DNA of 64,000 nucleotides from positions 10,106,001-10,170,000 of the forward strand of contig OX442316.1 in NCBI GenBank assembly GCA_949358305.1. The letters run 5' to 3'. The notes beneath the pieces were generated by a model. That model worked only from the letters and a program-made list of their open reading frames with translations. It did not search any database and was not told where the DNA came from. Numbering within the stretch: position 1 is the stretch's first letter; each line of letters opens with the position of its first letter. A program made the position numbers and the translations under genes. Positions 12,948 through 27,900 of this stretch are shown here, one piece after another. The DNA comes from Strigamia acuminata. Taxonomy: Eukaryota > Arthropoda > Chilopoda > Geophilomorpha > Linotaeniidae.

Positions 12948-15900
12948 TTAAAGGTCATCGGTAACTGATTCCGATTTCTGAGGAGCCAAACCATTGACTT
13001 TTCTTCTTAACACTTCCACTAATCTCTCTAATCTGTTATGAAACGACTGTGATTAATAAGATTATTTCTTCAAACTCATCATCAATCATCTAACAGAAAT
13101 CATCAATCAAGTCAAAACGGCGCACAATTTAGTTACAAAAATTCACTAATATGAGGCCTTATTTGATTAATTGCAAATTTCTAAATAAAATGATCAAGAT
13201 TCTCAAATTTGTATTTAAATCCAAATTATCGATCAAGCCATAACTTTTCTGTGCTGCTGAAAATTTTCATTCACCATTGCCATCTTGCTTTGCTTGTGCA
13301 AATGAAGCAGAGCGATGACAGGTGGATATAATCTGAGCCCGAGGTGGTAAATAAATAAATAAAGGGAAAGAGATGCAAAGAGAAATGTGCATTATTGCCA
13401 CCTTAATGAAATGGTTGACCACGTTAAGCCCAGAAAAGAATGGGGACCGAAAGATGAAAAGAAGAGCATAACAGGATTATGCGAGCGGCCCGAGTGATCC
13501 CACGAGACCGAGGTAATCTGATTGTTTTTGTGTATTCGTCCCATGAGGTGGTGGACACATGCAGATGGATAGCTGTGTACATCCATATGAAATGTAGAAT
13601 TTGCAAGTCCACAAGAATTTGTATGGGTGAAGACAAAGAGAGAAAAAAAGTTTTAGTGTTTGTTTCACTTCCCTGCAATGCACGCAGCATAGAAAATAAA
13701 GCAAAGTACACATAAAAGCACCAAAAAAGAAATTTATAGATATAAAATATTAAAATAAAAAGTTACCTCTGGCATGTAGCTTGAGCTTCCTCTTTAGCTT
13801 GCATCTCCTCACTTAGTCGTTGTTGCGCATGACGCAAGTGCACCTCAGGATCCAACTTGCTATCATCAGAGTGCGAATTGAAAGATTTCTGCAAGCTGCA
13901 AACAAAACATTCTTTTTCAAAATTTATGTTTTCATGCAATAACTTTTATGTTCAGATTTAGAAAGATAAATATTAATCCATTCTGTAAATATTTTTTCCT
14001 GAACTGTCCCTTACATGAATCCCCGTTTTTGTATCTTGTATATTTATTTTTTATTAGTGCTTTTAATTTTTAATGAAAATTCTACTACATATCTTTTTTG
14101 TTTGTCTTTACTTTGATGTCTCGTTTTCTCATTTTCCCCAAGGTATAGTGCGATTTCCACTCGTTACTTTAATTGATTTACTTGGCTAAAGAATTGAGGA
14201 AAAATACAAACGAGCGAGCAATTCGACAACAAGATTAAAATCCAATTCAAAGGTATCTCGATGTCAACGTATATTTGACATTCAAATATTATCAGAAAAA
14301 TATACGCACTTGACACTTATCAAATCGTTCGACCGTAAACTACAAACACACGCAGATAAACAAAAAATATTTACATACCAAACTTGTAAACTACTTTAAA
14401 AAGTCACTCGAAAGCAAATTCACATTTATTATTAAATATTTAAGGCTCTTATTGCTTTTAAATCAACGTTAATTCCTCCTTCCCTCGGCAATTTTTCATT
14501 ATTTACGATAAATTAAAAATTAATTCCATCCCATTTAAGGTTTATAAAAACAAAACAAAAAAAAACAATTGTAGACAAAACACAATTTGGAAAAGAAAAA
14601 AATAAATGTCGAACTTCCCTAACTCATCGTATAATAGAATACAACTAACACAGGTGGTGAGGGCAGCAGGTGAGAGAGGAAAAGAAATGTTTGATCAACT
14701 ACACAATTTCCCACATCTGAGACAAAAGGAAAAGTTGAGATGAGGTGGGGTTGTAAACCTGAGGAAAAAGGGGACTTGGAGGTTCGTTTTTCACACAGCC
14801 CCTCCACCCTCTCGATTGTTTCCTGGGTAACCCAAGAAGATCCCGCCCTTTACTTTGAAGTTGGCAAAAAGCAATGTTTACTCTGTGAGCGCCAAAGGAT
14901 AATCATCCAACACCCACCCATTCGCCTTTCTCATTGCTATGACAACAGTCGCCAACACGAACATACGCAGCTAAAGAAAAGGAGCAAAAGTTCATCACAT
15001 TTCTACGCTTTCTGACAAATTAAATTATTGCATCCATTTCAAACCAATGAATTCCTTTTTGGCTCATTGATTAACAAACTCTTTGAAAAATCCAAAATGC
15101 GTCTTATATTGTGCTATTTTACGGGAGAAATCAAAGACTGAATATTTTTAATTTAATTTAATTTGTTTGGTTTTTTCCCTGATCTAAAGCAGATAGGAAA
15201 TTGACGTTTTTTAACATCAGAAATTGTAAATAGAATTTTTGACAATCTAATCTACAATAATCCAAGCACGCCAGCGATTGGTTTTCGTTATTATCTGACG
15301 TGAACGCCCGAGTTTAGCTCTCCATCTTGGATTCCCCGTAAAATTGGTCGTAAATTATCATTGTATGCATTGTGAGTCATTCTATAACGCAATCAATAAA
15401 TTATTTTAAACTAAACTGATACGGTATCCTTCTCACGTAAAAGCAAAACACGTAAAAGCAACAAAAACAACACTTTTAACTTTGACTGCATATATTGACT
15501 TGTAGCTAGAAATAGAATTCAGATAAACCATAATGGCATGTTTTTTCTTCTTTTTTAAATAAAGAAAATACTGCCTGGCAAATGTAAAAAGCAAATTACT
15601 TTTCTGGATTTGTTATACAAACACTCGTTTGGCCTAATTCCCCCTGGCCCAAATATGCATTAATTAAAAAAAATCAAAATTTATTCAAAATCAACACCTT
15701 GTTTCCTTTAAATACCTGCTGATAGTCCTCGCACTTGCCACACTGTCGTCACGAGTCCTCACACTTGCCACACCGTCGTCACGAGTCCTCGTACTTGTCA
15801 CACTGTCGTCACGTTCAACCTCATCCATTTCGAGATTCTGCAATTGCAAAGATTCCTACCAAAAACAAAACAAAAATAAATAAATAAATAACAATTACCG

Positions 15901-18900
15901 AAATAAAATAAAAAAAAACATTATTTTTTTTGCCATATTACTTTTCCAATTAACCAACAACATCAAAGCATCAACGAGAGAAAAAGAAATCATTTAGGTC
16001 CCAGTACAAGCAAATCAAATAAATTTACTTTCATCACTCTGCCACCTGTTTCGCTTGTGCACTGACCACTTTACCCGTCCTACCGCCCTGCCATTATCGG
16101 CCATAAATACTTGATGAACTACTCGTCATTTATTCATGCACCTCAAGGGACCACAACCACTCCCCAACCCTCCCTTTCCAGTTTCTCCGCAGTTATATGA
16201 CAAGCGGAATTACATCACATGATTGAAGACTTCATCTCGAACAAAAAACAAAAACAAAAACAATACTGCAGAATTGCCACTCATTTTGATTTAAAACGAC
16301 TGCATGTAATCAGCAAAAATATTGATTTTAAATCCCAATCCCTCGCTCTCCCCTTCTCCTCTCGTGAATCAATGCAGTGATCCACCATTTTTACAAATTG
16401 TCACAATTAAATCACAAGCAAAATAAAAAATATTATTTTTATCGAGCAGACCACAGCTCACGTGCCCAGTGCAGACTTCTTTTGTGTTTCCACACATAAT
16501 TTTGCGCATGTGCACAATCCTTTTCCCGTTTCAATCGTCCTAATTGGTCGCAATTAACCCCCCCGTCCCCCACCCCTCACCTCGCATTTCCTGTAAAACC
16601 ACCCTGAGCGTGATCCAAGAAAAGGTGTCATGATCAGGCAGGTTGCGGGGGTGGTGACGATTAAGGTAATGCAACTGTTCCCTGGTGACGCGCAATTATA
16701 TCTGTCGCCAAGTGCATTATCATTATTACAATCGTTACCGCCATATTTTTTTATGACTTATTTTCAAGGTAATTTGTCATTCATTGCACACTTCGCCAAG
16801 CCAAGTTTTTACATGCGCTTCATTAAGTCGTTAGCAAAAAAAGAAAAAAATATATCAAAAACTTGAAATTTTTAAATAAATAAAACAAAAAAGTTCCATC
16901 CGTATCTACCAAAATACCATTTCCAATACCTTCACGTTCATCGTCTAACTTGTGTGTAGCGAACGTGAGTTTAAAAATAATGGCAGGTAAACAATGGCTG
17001 GAAATATCAGAAGAATACATCTCGAAAAAATCCAATCTTGCAAATAGGTATCTAAATCAAGCAGACAAGTTGCAAATCATTTATCAGCAACAGTTATCTA
17101 ACGTTTTTAAGCCGAAAACACTAATTATTTCGACGCACGCACTCGCGTTTTCATATATTATTAAAGCGCGCCAAAAACCCAAAGATAAAACTTAACGATA
17201 AAAACATTTAACTCTATCGAGAAGCATGACACGCGTTATTTTTATTAATCAATTACTATTTCTAACGCCACACATAAAAATAAAAACTATATACATTTTT
17301 CTATTTATATTTTATTCTTCGCACAAATTCATTCATTATCCATTTAAACCACAACGGGAAAATAAAAAAATTATCCCGAAAAACAGTTTAATCTCATTAC
17401 AATGACATTTCCGTCTCCGAATGCAAGGGATCCTTTAATAATCCCCCAAACGCTTGCCTGATTCAGATTTAGGGTTGGATAAGGGGAGAAAATTTGAAAT
17501 GTATTGATCAGCTCAACGGCAGAAAACGGGGAGCCGAACTAAATCGATGACGACTAGATGACACGTGACCATTGTCACAAGGAATCAAAGGGGGTGGAGA
17601 CTAATCTGAGAACACTATTCCGCCATCAGTTCCCATCAGGACACCGGAAGTGTCCACCGAGGCTTCGTGCTCTCCTACTCGACCTGCGAAACGCGGACAT
17701 CCGGTGCGAAAAGGCGTACGCACAAATTGTTGTTTATATTCCATTTTTTTTTCTTGCTTAAAAACATTAAACTGTCAACATTGGTCAAACTTATGGTGAG
17801 TCACACTAAACACACTGAGTGTATATTGAATTTAGCAAAGTTCAATATGGTATCAGTTCAGCTTGACCTAATGGCTGCATGTGTCAAGTGCGCATTTTCC
17901 TAATGTACAAATTGAGCGAGACTAAGTACGCCACTTTATGCGTTAGAATAAGCAAAAATGGCTCCAAATAAAAGCTCTTTTTTCTATTTGCGACCAGAGT
18001 TATTTCGAGTTAAACACTTAAAAGAGATTTGGCGAAGCATTTCGCTAATCTTTAAATTGATTCAATTGTAAAATCTCAAGCTACTTTCAAATGTCAAACT
18101 CCGTTGTACACATTTGCCGTATATAGTGCATCAACAAACTCGCAAGGGACCTTCAAACATCGATTAACTTAAAAAAAATGTTATTTTTTAGAGTCGGTCT
18201 CGTCTAAACGAGTTTAATCGCGAAATGCTTTTAGAGTTACAACTTCACCATTAGACGTCCAAGCTAGAATCAAATAAGACTTTATTCCAAACGGTGTTCA
18301 GCGCTATAGAACTAAATAAGAAGAATTTTAAAAAAAATCTTTAAAAAATGGCACCCTTAACTAGATAATAATAGGAACAATATTTGCACACAAATCTGGT
18401 TCAACCTCAACAGCACAAACATCTTGAACGACGTTCAAGATCCCACATAACTCTTCAAACTAATGTCGCTGTTGGACATCTTATTCTTCCACCAGCACCA
18501 CACATCACACATGGCACAATAAGCCAAGAGCACATTTTCCACAAATCGCTGCAGGAGATTGTTGCATCATCAACCACTTGGCCATCTGTCCCCTTCAACG
18601 CTCCATTTTGATAATGTGTTGTCCTTATCGATTCTATTTGTTACGCCTATATATATATATACCACGATTTGTATTTATAATGGCATTTGCTACTTATAGA
18701 ACTCATAATTGCGTCGCCAATGCAATTTTATAGCTAAAACTCAATTTTTCTTAATTTCAGATTTGTTTTTTAATTTTTCAATTTTTAAAATAAAATATTG
18801 AAAAAACTTTTTTCCCCCTTTTCTTTATTACGGTACTTTTTTTCAGAAAAGCGAAATTAATGAAATTTATTTCTGACGATATTAAAAAGCCGTGTGGTTG

Positions 18901-21900
18901 AGTCTTGATAAGTTCATTGATCCATCCAAAGGCCACTGAGCACGTGCATTATAGGGAAAAGCAAATCCATGCAACAACCTCCCCCGTCACGTATTATCAC
19001 CTCAAATTATACACTTCAACGTGGCACTAAAAATTGATTAATTAATAATAAATTTATATTAAACCGAACAAATTTCTTCCAATATTTTCCCAATTTAGGA
19101 CTTCAAAACCGCAATAATAATTACATTTTTTTCTTTAATTTTTCTTCCACAATTTCATTCCTTTCAGAATTCTGAATTGTATTTGCACAATTTTGATAAT
19201 CAACCTGAAACGTCCACCATGTTTTCTCCACAATAAATCAACATTATCGTAAAAGCAGATAATATTGTTTAACTTTAAACTGAATTCCAGATTTTAACTT
19301 GATAAAACCAAAAAATATTCGAATTAGAACGAGAGAGAGGGAGAAAATTCCCTCCCCATATCTTCCCCTTTGCGGGGGTGGAAGAGAGGACTGATCCCAA
19401 GATGAAGATGTGAGAGGGTGAGTTCTTGTCTGCCATCATTCCCAGCAATGTTTACTCGTCAGAGTGGGCGCAGCCACTCAACAAATATGGCTGGCTCTTT
19501 CCCAGGCACGCCCAAGGATTAGCTCCACCTGAAATTCTATACTCAAAGGGGTGACATTTCCATGACATTTGCTATTTCATCTTCACTTCACTTCAATTAC
19601 ATAACCGTACAAAACAAATGATATTTTCCCTTAAAAAGTAAGTACTTTTCAACCATATTTAACTCTGCTACTATGCGCAAAAATCTTGATTTCTGAAACA
19701 CGTAAAAATTCAAAATAATCAAAATTTCAAAAATATTATGTGTCGAACACTACGAAAACTAATTTTCTCTGAATTAAACATCATCGAGTGACAAAATTCA
19801 AAACAACAACAAAATGTCTACAAATTTTAGTGGAAAAACAAGCGAATTAAAAAAAAAAACAAATAAAAAACCTTCGCACTAATTGTCGGGTAAAAAAAAT
19901 CTTTTTATAATGCAAATTTCTTCATTAAACAAATTAAATGTGACACATGTCAAGCCCTCTTTAATTTTAAAATTAAAAGCCTCAAGTCAATGCTCAATTA
20001 AGTCAATGTTGAACATCAGCAACCAAACTTTGAAGTTAGATTTTAAAACTTTCCACGTTGCGAACAATTTTCTTAGTAAAACAAACCGCGTCTAGTTTAT
20101 ACAAAATCGGCCATTTTTAATTATTAACGGCTCTCCCTTTCCGTGATCTTTGATCCCACCATCCTTCTCCAATCATTCCGTGCTTAAATCTATAGCCTCG
20201 GGCAAAATAAATCACACTCGTCCTAAAAGCCGAAACGGATGAAATCCTCAAGTGATTTTACCCATTAAATTTGCGAGATTCCTCAATGCAATCAGAGTGC
20301 AACTTTGTTCATCAACATACTCAATTATTCACTCCGCGACTGCAAAGTCAAACTTCCCAACCAAACTTTGCTAACCACACTTGCCGTCAATAATTTTCAA
20401 TTAGACCATAATCACACGTTAAACACGGGCACTTCAAAGCTTGCGAATTCTCGCTATCTCACATCAAAAAGCGGGAAATGATAAACGTATAGGCGTAGGC
20501 CGAGTTAAGTCAATTGTTCACACTTAATCCTTTATTGCGTATAAAAATTCCGTTGGTTCCACGTTATGCTGCTAGACAGCATGGCTCCTTCAATAGTAAT
20601 CCCTTAAAATAAAAAAATGCACTTCCGATGCAAAAGATTTACTACACAATTAGATATTTATAGCTAGAACGAGTCATCGTAGTAATAAACGTAATTGCCC
20701 TATTTTTTCTTTATTTTTGGCGCCAGAATTTGATTACCTAAATTCAAAATTTTAATTTAACCCCACACACACACAAAAAATTTCATTTTCCTGCAGATAA
20801 ATCTATCTGCGATTAATTTCCAATATTTTTAAATAAAACTGAATCAAAATAACGTGAAAAAAAATTACAAGAAACTTATAAACTTGAGCAATGATTAAAG
20901 TTCAGTACTTTAGTCATACTAAAGACTAATGACTAACTTCTATTTCCAGAGTCTTATCAAAATGAGCAAAATAAGACCCAGGTGGTAGGAACGACACAGT
21001 GATAAGGCTTATCAGCCGCTCAAATTATCAATATACGACAAATCGTAAATCACGATATTTCTCCACTCCCATGTCACGACCTCGAATATTATTAACGTTT
21101 ACATATGCAAATAATAGCTGTTGTCTAGGGGTTAGTTTTGGGTTTATTCTTGGTGCATTCTTAGTCCGATGTCACATAGACCACGGGAGTAGAACCCAGA
21201 TCCCCCGTTTGCTAGACGGGTGCTCTTCCCATCAGGCACGCGGGGGATCAGGATTCGACTCCCTGCTCGAGACTCAGAGCATTAGCTTTTCCCCTTTTTC
21301 AACCAGAAATTTGGGAGACGGGAGTAAAAGATCATTAATTCTTAGTCCTCTTCCCTCAGATTCGCCGAAGTCTCAAATAAGTAGATAATATTTATTCAGG
21401 AATCAGTCTAATGTCCAGGAAAAATTACGGTCATACGTCAAGTTTCAGGATTTTAACTTAACAGGCTTGATGGTGTAATGGGTTCCAATTTGGTTTCAAT
21501 TTTTGACTAAATCTTTTATTTATTTCTTCACGAGTTTCTTTGAGTTTGATAACCGCGAAACTCCTAGAAAGTGTCAACGATCGTCGACGTTATTAGGCGA
21601 AGATTATTTTAAAATACTTTCATTTTAATTAATTATTAACTACAGATTTTATCATTCCCAAAACCAGTCTATTGTACAATTTGAACTATACACCTAGTAA
21701 TTCTGTTTTTACACGTAGATATTCTAGAAAAAAACCATGTAAAAAAAACGTGTAAAACAAACACTGTGCGGTACCTGGAAAATAGATGATTGTTTCAAGA
21801 TCTTTGAAACCTGTAATAAACGTCCTTCCTAGACAACAAACAATGGAAATTCCCTAAATATTTCTTAGGAAATGAGTTACTTAAACTTTTTTTCCTAAAA

Positions 21901-24900
21901 ATTTAAATTAAATTAGGATGGTAAAAAGGCAATTTTTCAACCGTATTAAATTTGTAAAAAATCGTCTGAAAACTGAATTTAATTTATTTTTCTACACCGT
22001 GTTAAATCAAAATCGTGAAGAAAAACACGTGTAAAAACAGAATTGGGTGTATTATCATCTCACGCACATCTCTTTATTAATAACAAAACTCGATATTATT
22101 TATAAGCAGTCTTATAAATAAAAAGATTAAAACTTTGAGCTTATAAAGACAAGAAATAACATCCCGCTCACAACCTTAAAATAAACACAACAACACAACA
22201 AAATTGCCTGGTGTCTTTAGCCAAGTCACCAGTCAATTTTTTACATTTAATTGAAATATTTTTATTAATATTCGAGGCCGCTACACTCTCTCCACATAAA
22301 CTGACACTAACCCCCATTCCAAAAAAAAAAAAACTAAAAAATATATAAAATCGCCATTTTTTTTCACTTTAACTGTTGACAAAACACTAATATCCCATAA
22401 ATTACAGCGTAAATCCATTAACACTATATATAGGATCATTAACTTGTTGGTTTACAAGAGAAAAATTATTTCTCCATTATTTCCACATTTATCTTCTTAC
22501 AGCAAACCATAAAACAAAAACGAAACAGAAACAAGTTACCAAACCACTCATATCCGATATCCCACGTATCAACCGATGAAACTTGTTTTATTTACTTTTT
22601 GTTTTGTTTTCTGCATCAATCCAATTACCAATTTTCCTATCATCAAAAACCATTAGGCCTAACAAATGCGTGTCACTTGGGCAACTTGTTGACATACACT
22701 GTGTTTGTACCATTAAAAAAATTATATCTTTCTCTTGCCCGTTGTCCCATTGTGACTTGCCTTGTCTGTTTGCATTCCGAGGTAGGGTCTCAGGCGCCAA
22801 AGTCCCCTGCCGCGTGCACAATACACAATGAGCTACAAAGGGGCGTTTTGCTTCATATTGCACACCAAACCCCTCGTCAAACCCGTAGAAAAATCATTCT
22901 CGCCCTTTTTAATCATTTCTTCTTCCCCAACGCAAGAAACAACTTCATTAATTAAACTCTCCATCCAATATTTTCTTTTTAATTTTAATTCCACTTTCAC
23001 TTTTATTATTTCTTTTTATCTAATTAAAAAGTGTATTAAACAAAATGAACATTTTCAGCGCATTATCTTTTTTACTTTAAAAAAGATAAATAGAAATTTT
23101 TTTTTTTAAAATGAATTGAAAAATGTTAAATTGCTAATCTAATCGACTTTCTGAGAAACTAAACAAGATTGTTTTCCCCGCCCCACGAGTCTCGTTTTCA
23201 TTCAGTTACCTAGGTATTAAAATAAATATTTTAATTTTCAACACCGAGTTTCGTTTCCATGTTACTGGAGAGTAAATAAGCTCACATCCTTTTAAATTTA
23301 AACGTGTACATACAAACAACTTGATTAAATTATTCTAAACACTTTAAACACCTAGAAAATCTCAACGAGCAAACAAAACAATATGAAAAACGTAAACAAC
23401 ACGAGCCCGACTCATTAATTTTATTCACAAAATAGCAATTTGCACAGTTCCTACACAAAGTTTGCACTTTTTTTTCTCAATTTCCGAGTAAAACCTGCAA
23501 ATCTGTTGATATTTCTCTACACAAACGCACCAAACGCTACATTTTCCATGTACACAAACAAACATACAAAAATGTGCACACAAACTAAAATAAATAAAAA
23601 AAATATCATTAAACGTATAAATAATTACATTTAACAAATATAAATAACGATATTTGTACATGAAAAACACTTCCATCCAGAACATAAACTTCCATCAACA
23701 AATTAACAGCTTTATATAAACAATATATTTGCTTGACCAATATGTACCACTCTATATACATCAACCCAAAGACTAGCTCTTGTTTGGAAAAACACTTTCC
23801 TATTTAATACGTCAATATTTAATACACAAACATTTCATTACTCACCACAATCACTGAATCCCTTCCTCATATCTTAATAAAACTGAATAATAAATCCAGG
23901 TGCAACGTGCAACCAACGGATACATAATTGCTTTTTAATAAAAAATATTAAAGTAAAAAAAAGACAGACATCTTTTGTTCTCCTTAATACCATACCTAGT
24001 GGTTTTCCACCAGTTGTGTCCACAAAATCTGCTGCAGCGCGTGCCGCCTTTATTCCAACCAACCAATGAGTAATGAACCAATCGGTCATTACATGGGTTA
24101 ATTTGGCCCAAACTTCCCACTCGCGCCTTTTAATACACAAACTCGTGGCTCGCTGACCCTTTTGTCATTTCAAGTAGGGGGTCCGGCACAATGTACATCC
24201 TGAATCTATTTTTGTTTATTTTTCTTTCGTGTTTTTATTTTGATTTTTAAATATCATCGCAAGTTATAACGCTTCAGTTTCAGTCTTCGTAAATTCAATT
24301 TGTTCACTCATTTTAATTTCAATTTTCTATCCATTTTTATTTTTAAAATAACGACATGAGGAAGGAATAAAGAGTATGTTCGTTCAATCGCCCTTTCAGA
24401 GATTTCACCAGGTGAAAGCTGTGATTAAGTAGTTGACCCCAGCCTGAAATAATGATCCGACTAATAATGATCACCTCAGATTGAAAAGGGAATGCTGACC
24501 CCCACCTTTCACAAAGCGCCCCACGTTCAGCTCACTGATGCTAAATTGCATGCAACCCAGGTGCCGAATCATCACGGAACCGCTACTTTTTCCGGTCCAT
24601 TCTTAACCCCGCACAATGGCACGTGTCATTCAAAATTCATTAAACCAAAACTATCCTACCGGCCATTAAAAAAAAAAATAAAAAATAAATCCAATATAAA
24701 AATTACATAAAACGTTTTTTTAATCCGAAGTTGTTTATCCGCACATTAAGGCTCATTAATTATAATTATTCAAACACGCAAATAATCAATCTCAAGGCTA
24801 TTTTAACCATATTATCATTTCCAAATAAACGAAGAAGGGAAAACCAAACTTAGACGGTCATGTTTTTTCGAATGTGAATACACTTCCTTATTTTATCATT

Positions 24901-27900
24901 AGTTGTTTTTTTCCCTCCAAAATAATCACAAAGCAAAGTTTGATGTAAATTGATCAAACAGCCACTTGCCACAACGTTGACACACTCATTTTTATTTATT
25001 TATTTTAGATAAAAACTTCTAAAATACGACAAAAACAACTAACTCATTCAGAAAAAAAACAAAAAAAAATACACATTATTATCTATTACTAAACCATCAT
25101 CTCATTATTAACAATATGACACGAATCATCAAACTCATGCGAATGGCCCCTTTGCTTCGACTGCACAACATGCAACTGACATGGCGTGACAAAAAGTGAA
25201 ACCAATCCAAACAAACACACAAATACCCAAAAAAATATATATATATATATATAAAAAAAATACATTGAAATTGTATATACAAATAAACTCGCACATGTAC
25301 ATATTTCTTAAGAAATTAAATAAATTCCCAAGAAAAAAAAAATCAATTAAAAACCGTGCTAAATTTTTTTCCACCACAAAAACATAATAAAACTTTATTT
25401 ATCAATAACCGCGCCCGATATTACTCACACAAGTTGCAGATAAGCCTATCAGCACATTTTTCTTTTCCCTTTTTAATTCTTGAACCTGTGATAAAAATCA
25501 CTCGTCATTTTTATGACATTTTATGACTAAATACGGTTTTTAAAGCTCGCGCACCTGTGTGACATCATCACATAAAATGAATTTATAGCTCCGCACGAAT
25601 TTTATGATTTTTTAATTTTACAATTTTTCACCCGTCAATCATTTCACCATTTCACCAATAATAAATAACATTTGGACAAACCACCTGGTTACTGCGTTGC
25701 TCGCAGCTGTCTCGCCCCCCTTTGCGCACCTGATTGATGAACCAAACGTCAAAACCTCGAATTTTTTTTGTTCAAGAAAACATGTGACAGGTTTCGCCCC
25801 AAAGTGCCATCGAAGCACAGGTGTGAAGAGCCTGAGGGAACAATTGTCCTCTAATGAGTTGTGTATGCAACAGTGACAAGTTTCATTTTAATGATAATTA
25901 TTTCACAGGTGGAATTTCATAAACAAGAATAATTTTCCCATATAACGCTCGATCCTCTTTGTCTACAATTTAAACGCCACCTTTTGACAGAATACCTAAC
26001 TCACTTCACTTATGTGCAATTTTTTCCTGTTGACAGTTTTTATTTTACCTCAGGCAATTGCAGCGAATTATTTATTCATAGATTTAACCATATGAATCAA
26101 ATTTTTGACAATTCATCATCATTTTTATCGCTTGCATCCACCATATGGAATCATAAAGTACCACCACTAAAGAGACCATTTAATTTCATTAATAGAGCCC
26201 TTTCAATAACATCAACCGGCTGTGACAATTGATTGGTCAAACCCAACCCCTCATTTATCCACCGTGTAATAATAAAACGTGTAATTTACCCATTTTTTTT
26301 TCCTCTTTTTACCCGATCAAATTCGACTTTTTTATCAAAAAATTAAAACGTATAATTTATGGATATTGTAATAAATTTTAGAATAACCTGAATAATTGCG
26401 CTATCAAATATCGCCAACCACTTTGAACGTCAAGTAAACGCTCTTTTAATAACTGGGAAAAAAGCACAAATATTGTTTACTAAATATAAATTCATCAAAT
26501 AAAAACATTGTTCCAATTCGTCCAAAGTTATGACGAACATTATTTGCCAATTAACACAAATAAAAAATAAAAAATAAAAAAAAATAAAAAAAATTCTTGC
26601 GCAGTAATTTTCGAGTGACCCTCGTATACACAAAACACTTCATTATACCAAAAGTAAATTTATCAACTAATGCCTAATTCTATAGAAGGAGCGACGGCAA
26701 GGGCTCAAAGGGTGACGATAATAGCTATGATGGCTTCAATGTGAACCAACTTAGATTAATTTGTTTGCACAATAAACTCTATACTTTTAGCAACACACAC
26801 ACAATGCCGAAAAACGAAAAGAAAAGGGGGAAAAAATCACTCGTGGTCTTAAATTGGACAAAGATGAAATCACTCAACCCCAAAACAAACACGCAGTGAC
26901 GTCATAGATGGTTAACGGAGATATACAAGAGATCGTGATGACGATGTCCTCATCAATTAATATTGTATAGTGCTTTGTATGGATCCAAAACATACGGCAA
27001 ATTGCATGCAAATTAATTGAATTCTCCTTCCCATGGGATTAGAAAACTAGAGGGGGTAAAGAGCCGCAGCCTGCTCTGGCCTCCCAGCTGACACGAGGGC
27101 GCTTTATTAAGCTCCATTTCAACATGGCCACCAGTTAAGCCACCTCATTATTCCTATCTAATCAAGGGGAACATCCACTGAGGATTCAAACAACCTACCA
27201 CTTCATTATCAATCAAAACAATCGACAAAACGCGAACAATTTAAGTTTACAATTCATAATTGCATTTTTTTTCCGTCCCTTTAAAGGAAAAAATAAATAA
27301 TCAACTTTAACATTTAATGAATCTTTTGCTAGGCTTTATCACTGCACTTGAGTTTCCATCAAATCAATCCTTTATCGCAACCAAGATAACTTCGCTATCA
27401 CATCTGTGTCCACAATTAATCATTTTACCATCACTTCCCCTTCCCCCGTTCGCCTATAAACCTGAAAATCGAGCTTTGCTGCCCCAATATTTACCTACAC
27501 TTTTATTTCAAACTTAAAGTCATCTCCCTTTTCTAAAGTACATTCAGTTTTGTCTCTTGATGGACATATGTCACGCACCAAACAAAGATCCTGAGAACTT
27601 CCCGCGACAACTCGTCCAGGTGGGCCCAAGCTTCTCAACCCTTTCAACATCACTTGGCTTTTACCTTGCCACAAGTGGACTAAAGTGGACTAAAGTATCC
27701 AAAGAGATGTTGCTACAAGTTGACAGCACCAAACACCTGCATTTAAACCCTTAAAGAAATAAAAAACCAAAAATTCACTCAAATTTCACACATAAAAAAT
27801 TTATTACCAACAAATTGTCCAGAGTATTGACTCAATGTATTGCAACCTGTTTGACAAAATGCCCTCACGTGTCTGCTTTCACCATTTTAGACCTCCTGCA

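Noticed and set aside
16823-17035. Minus-strand frame containing THKLDDEREGIGNGILVDTDG, considered as a missing MIPOL1 exon
   Set aside because: No acceptor in the right place and no alignment with MIPOL1 beyond general charge.
20999-21388. Plus-strand frame of 129 codons
   Set aside because: It runs through the tRNA-like fragment and its flanks; composition and sequence show no protein family.
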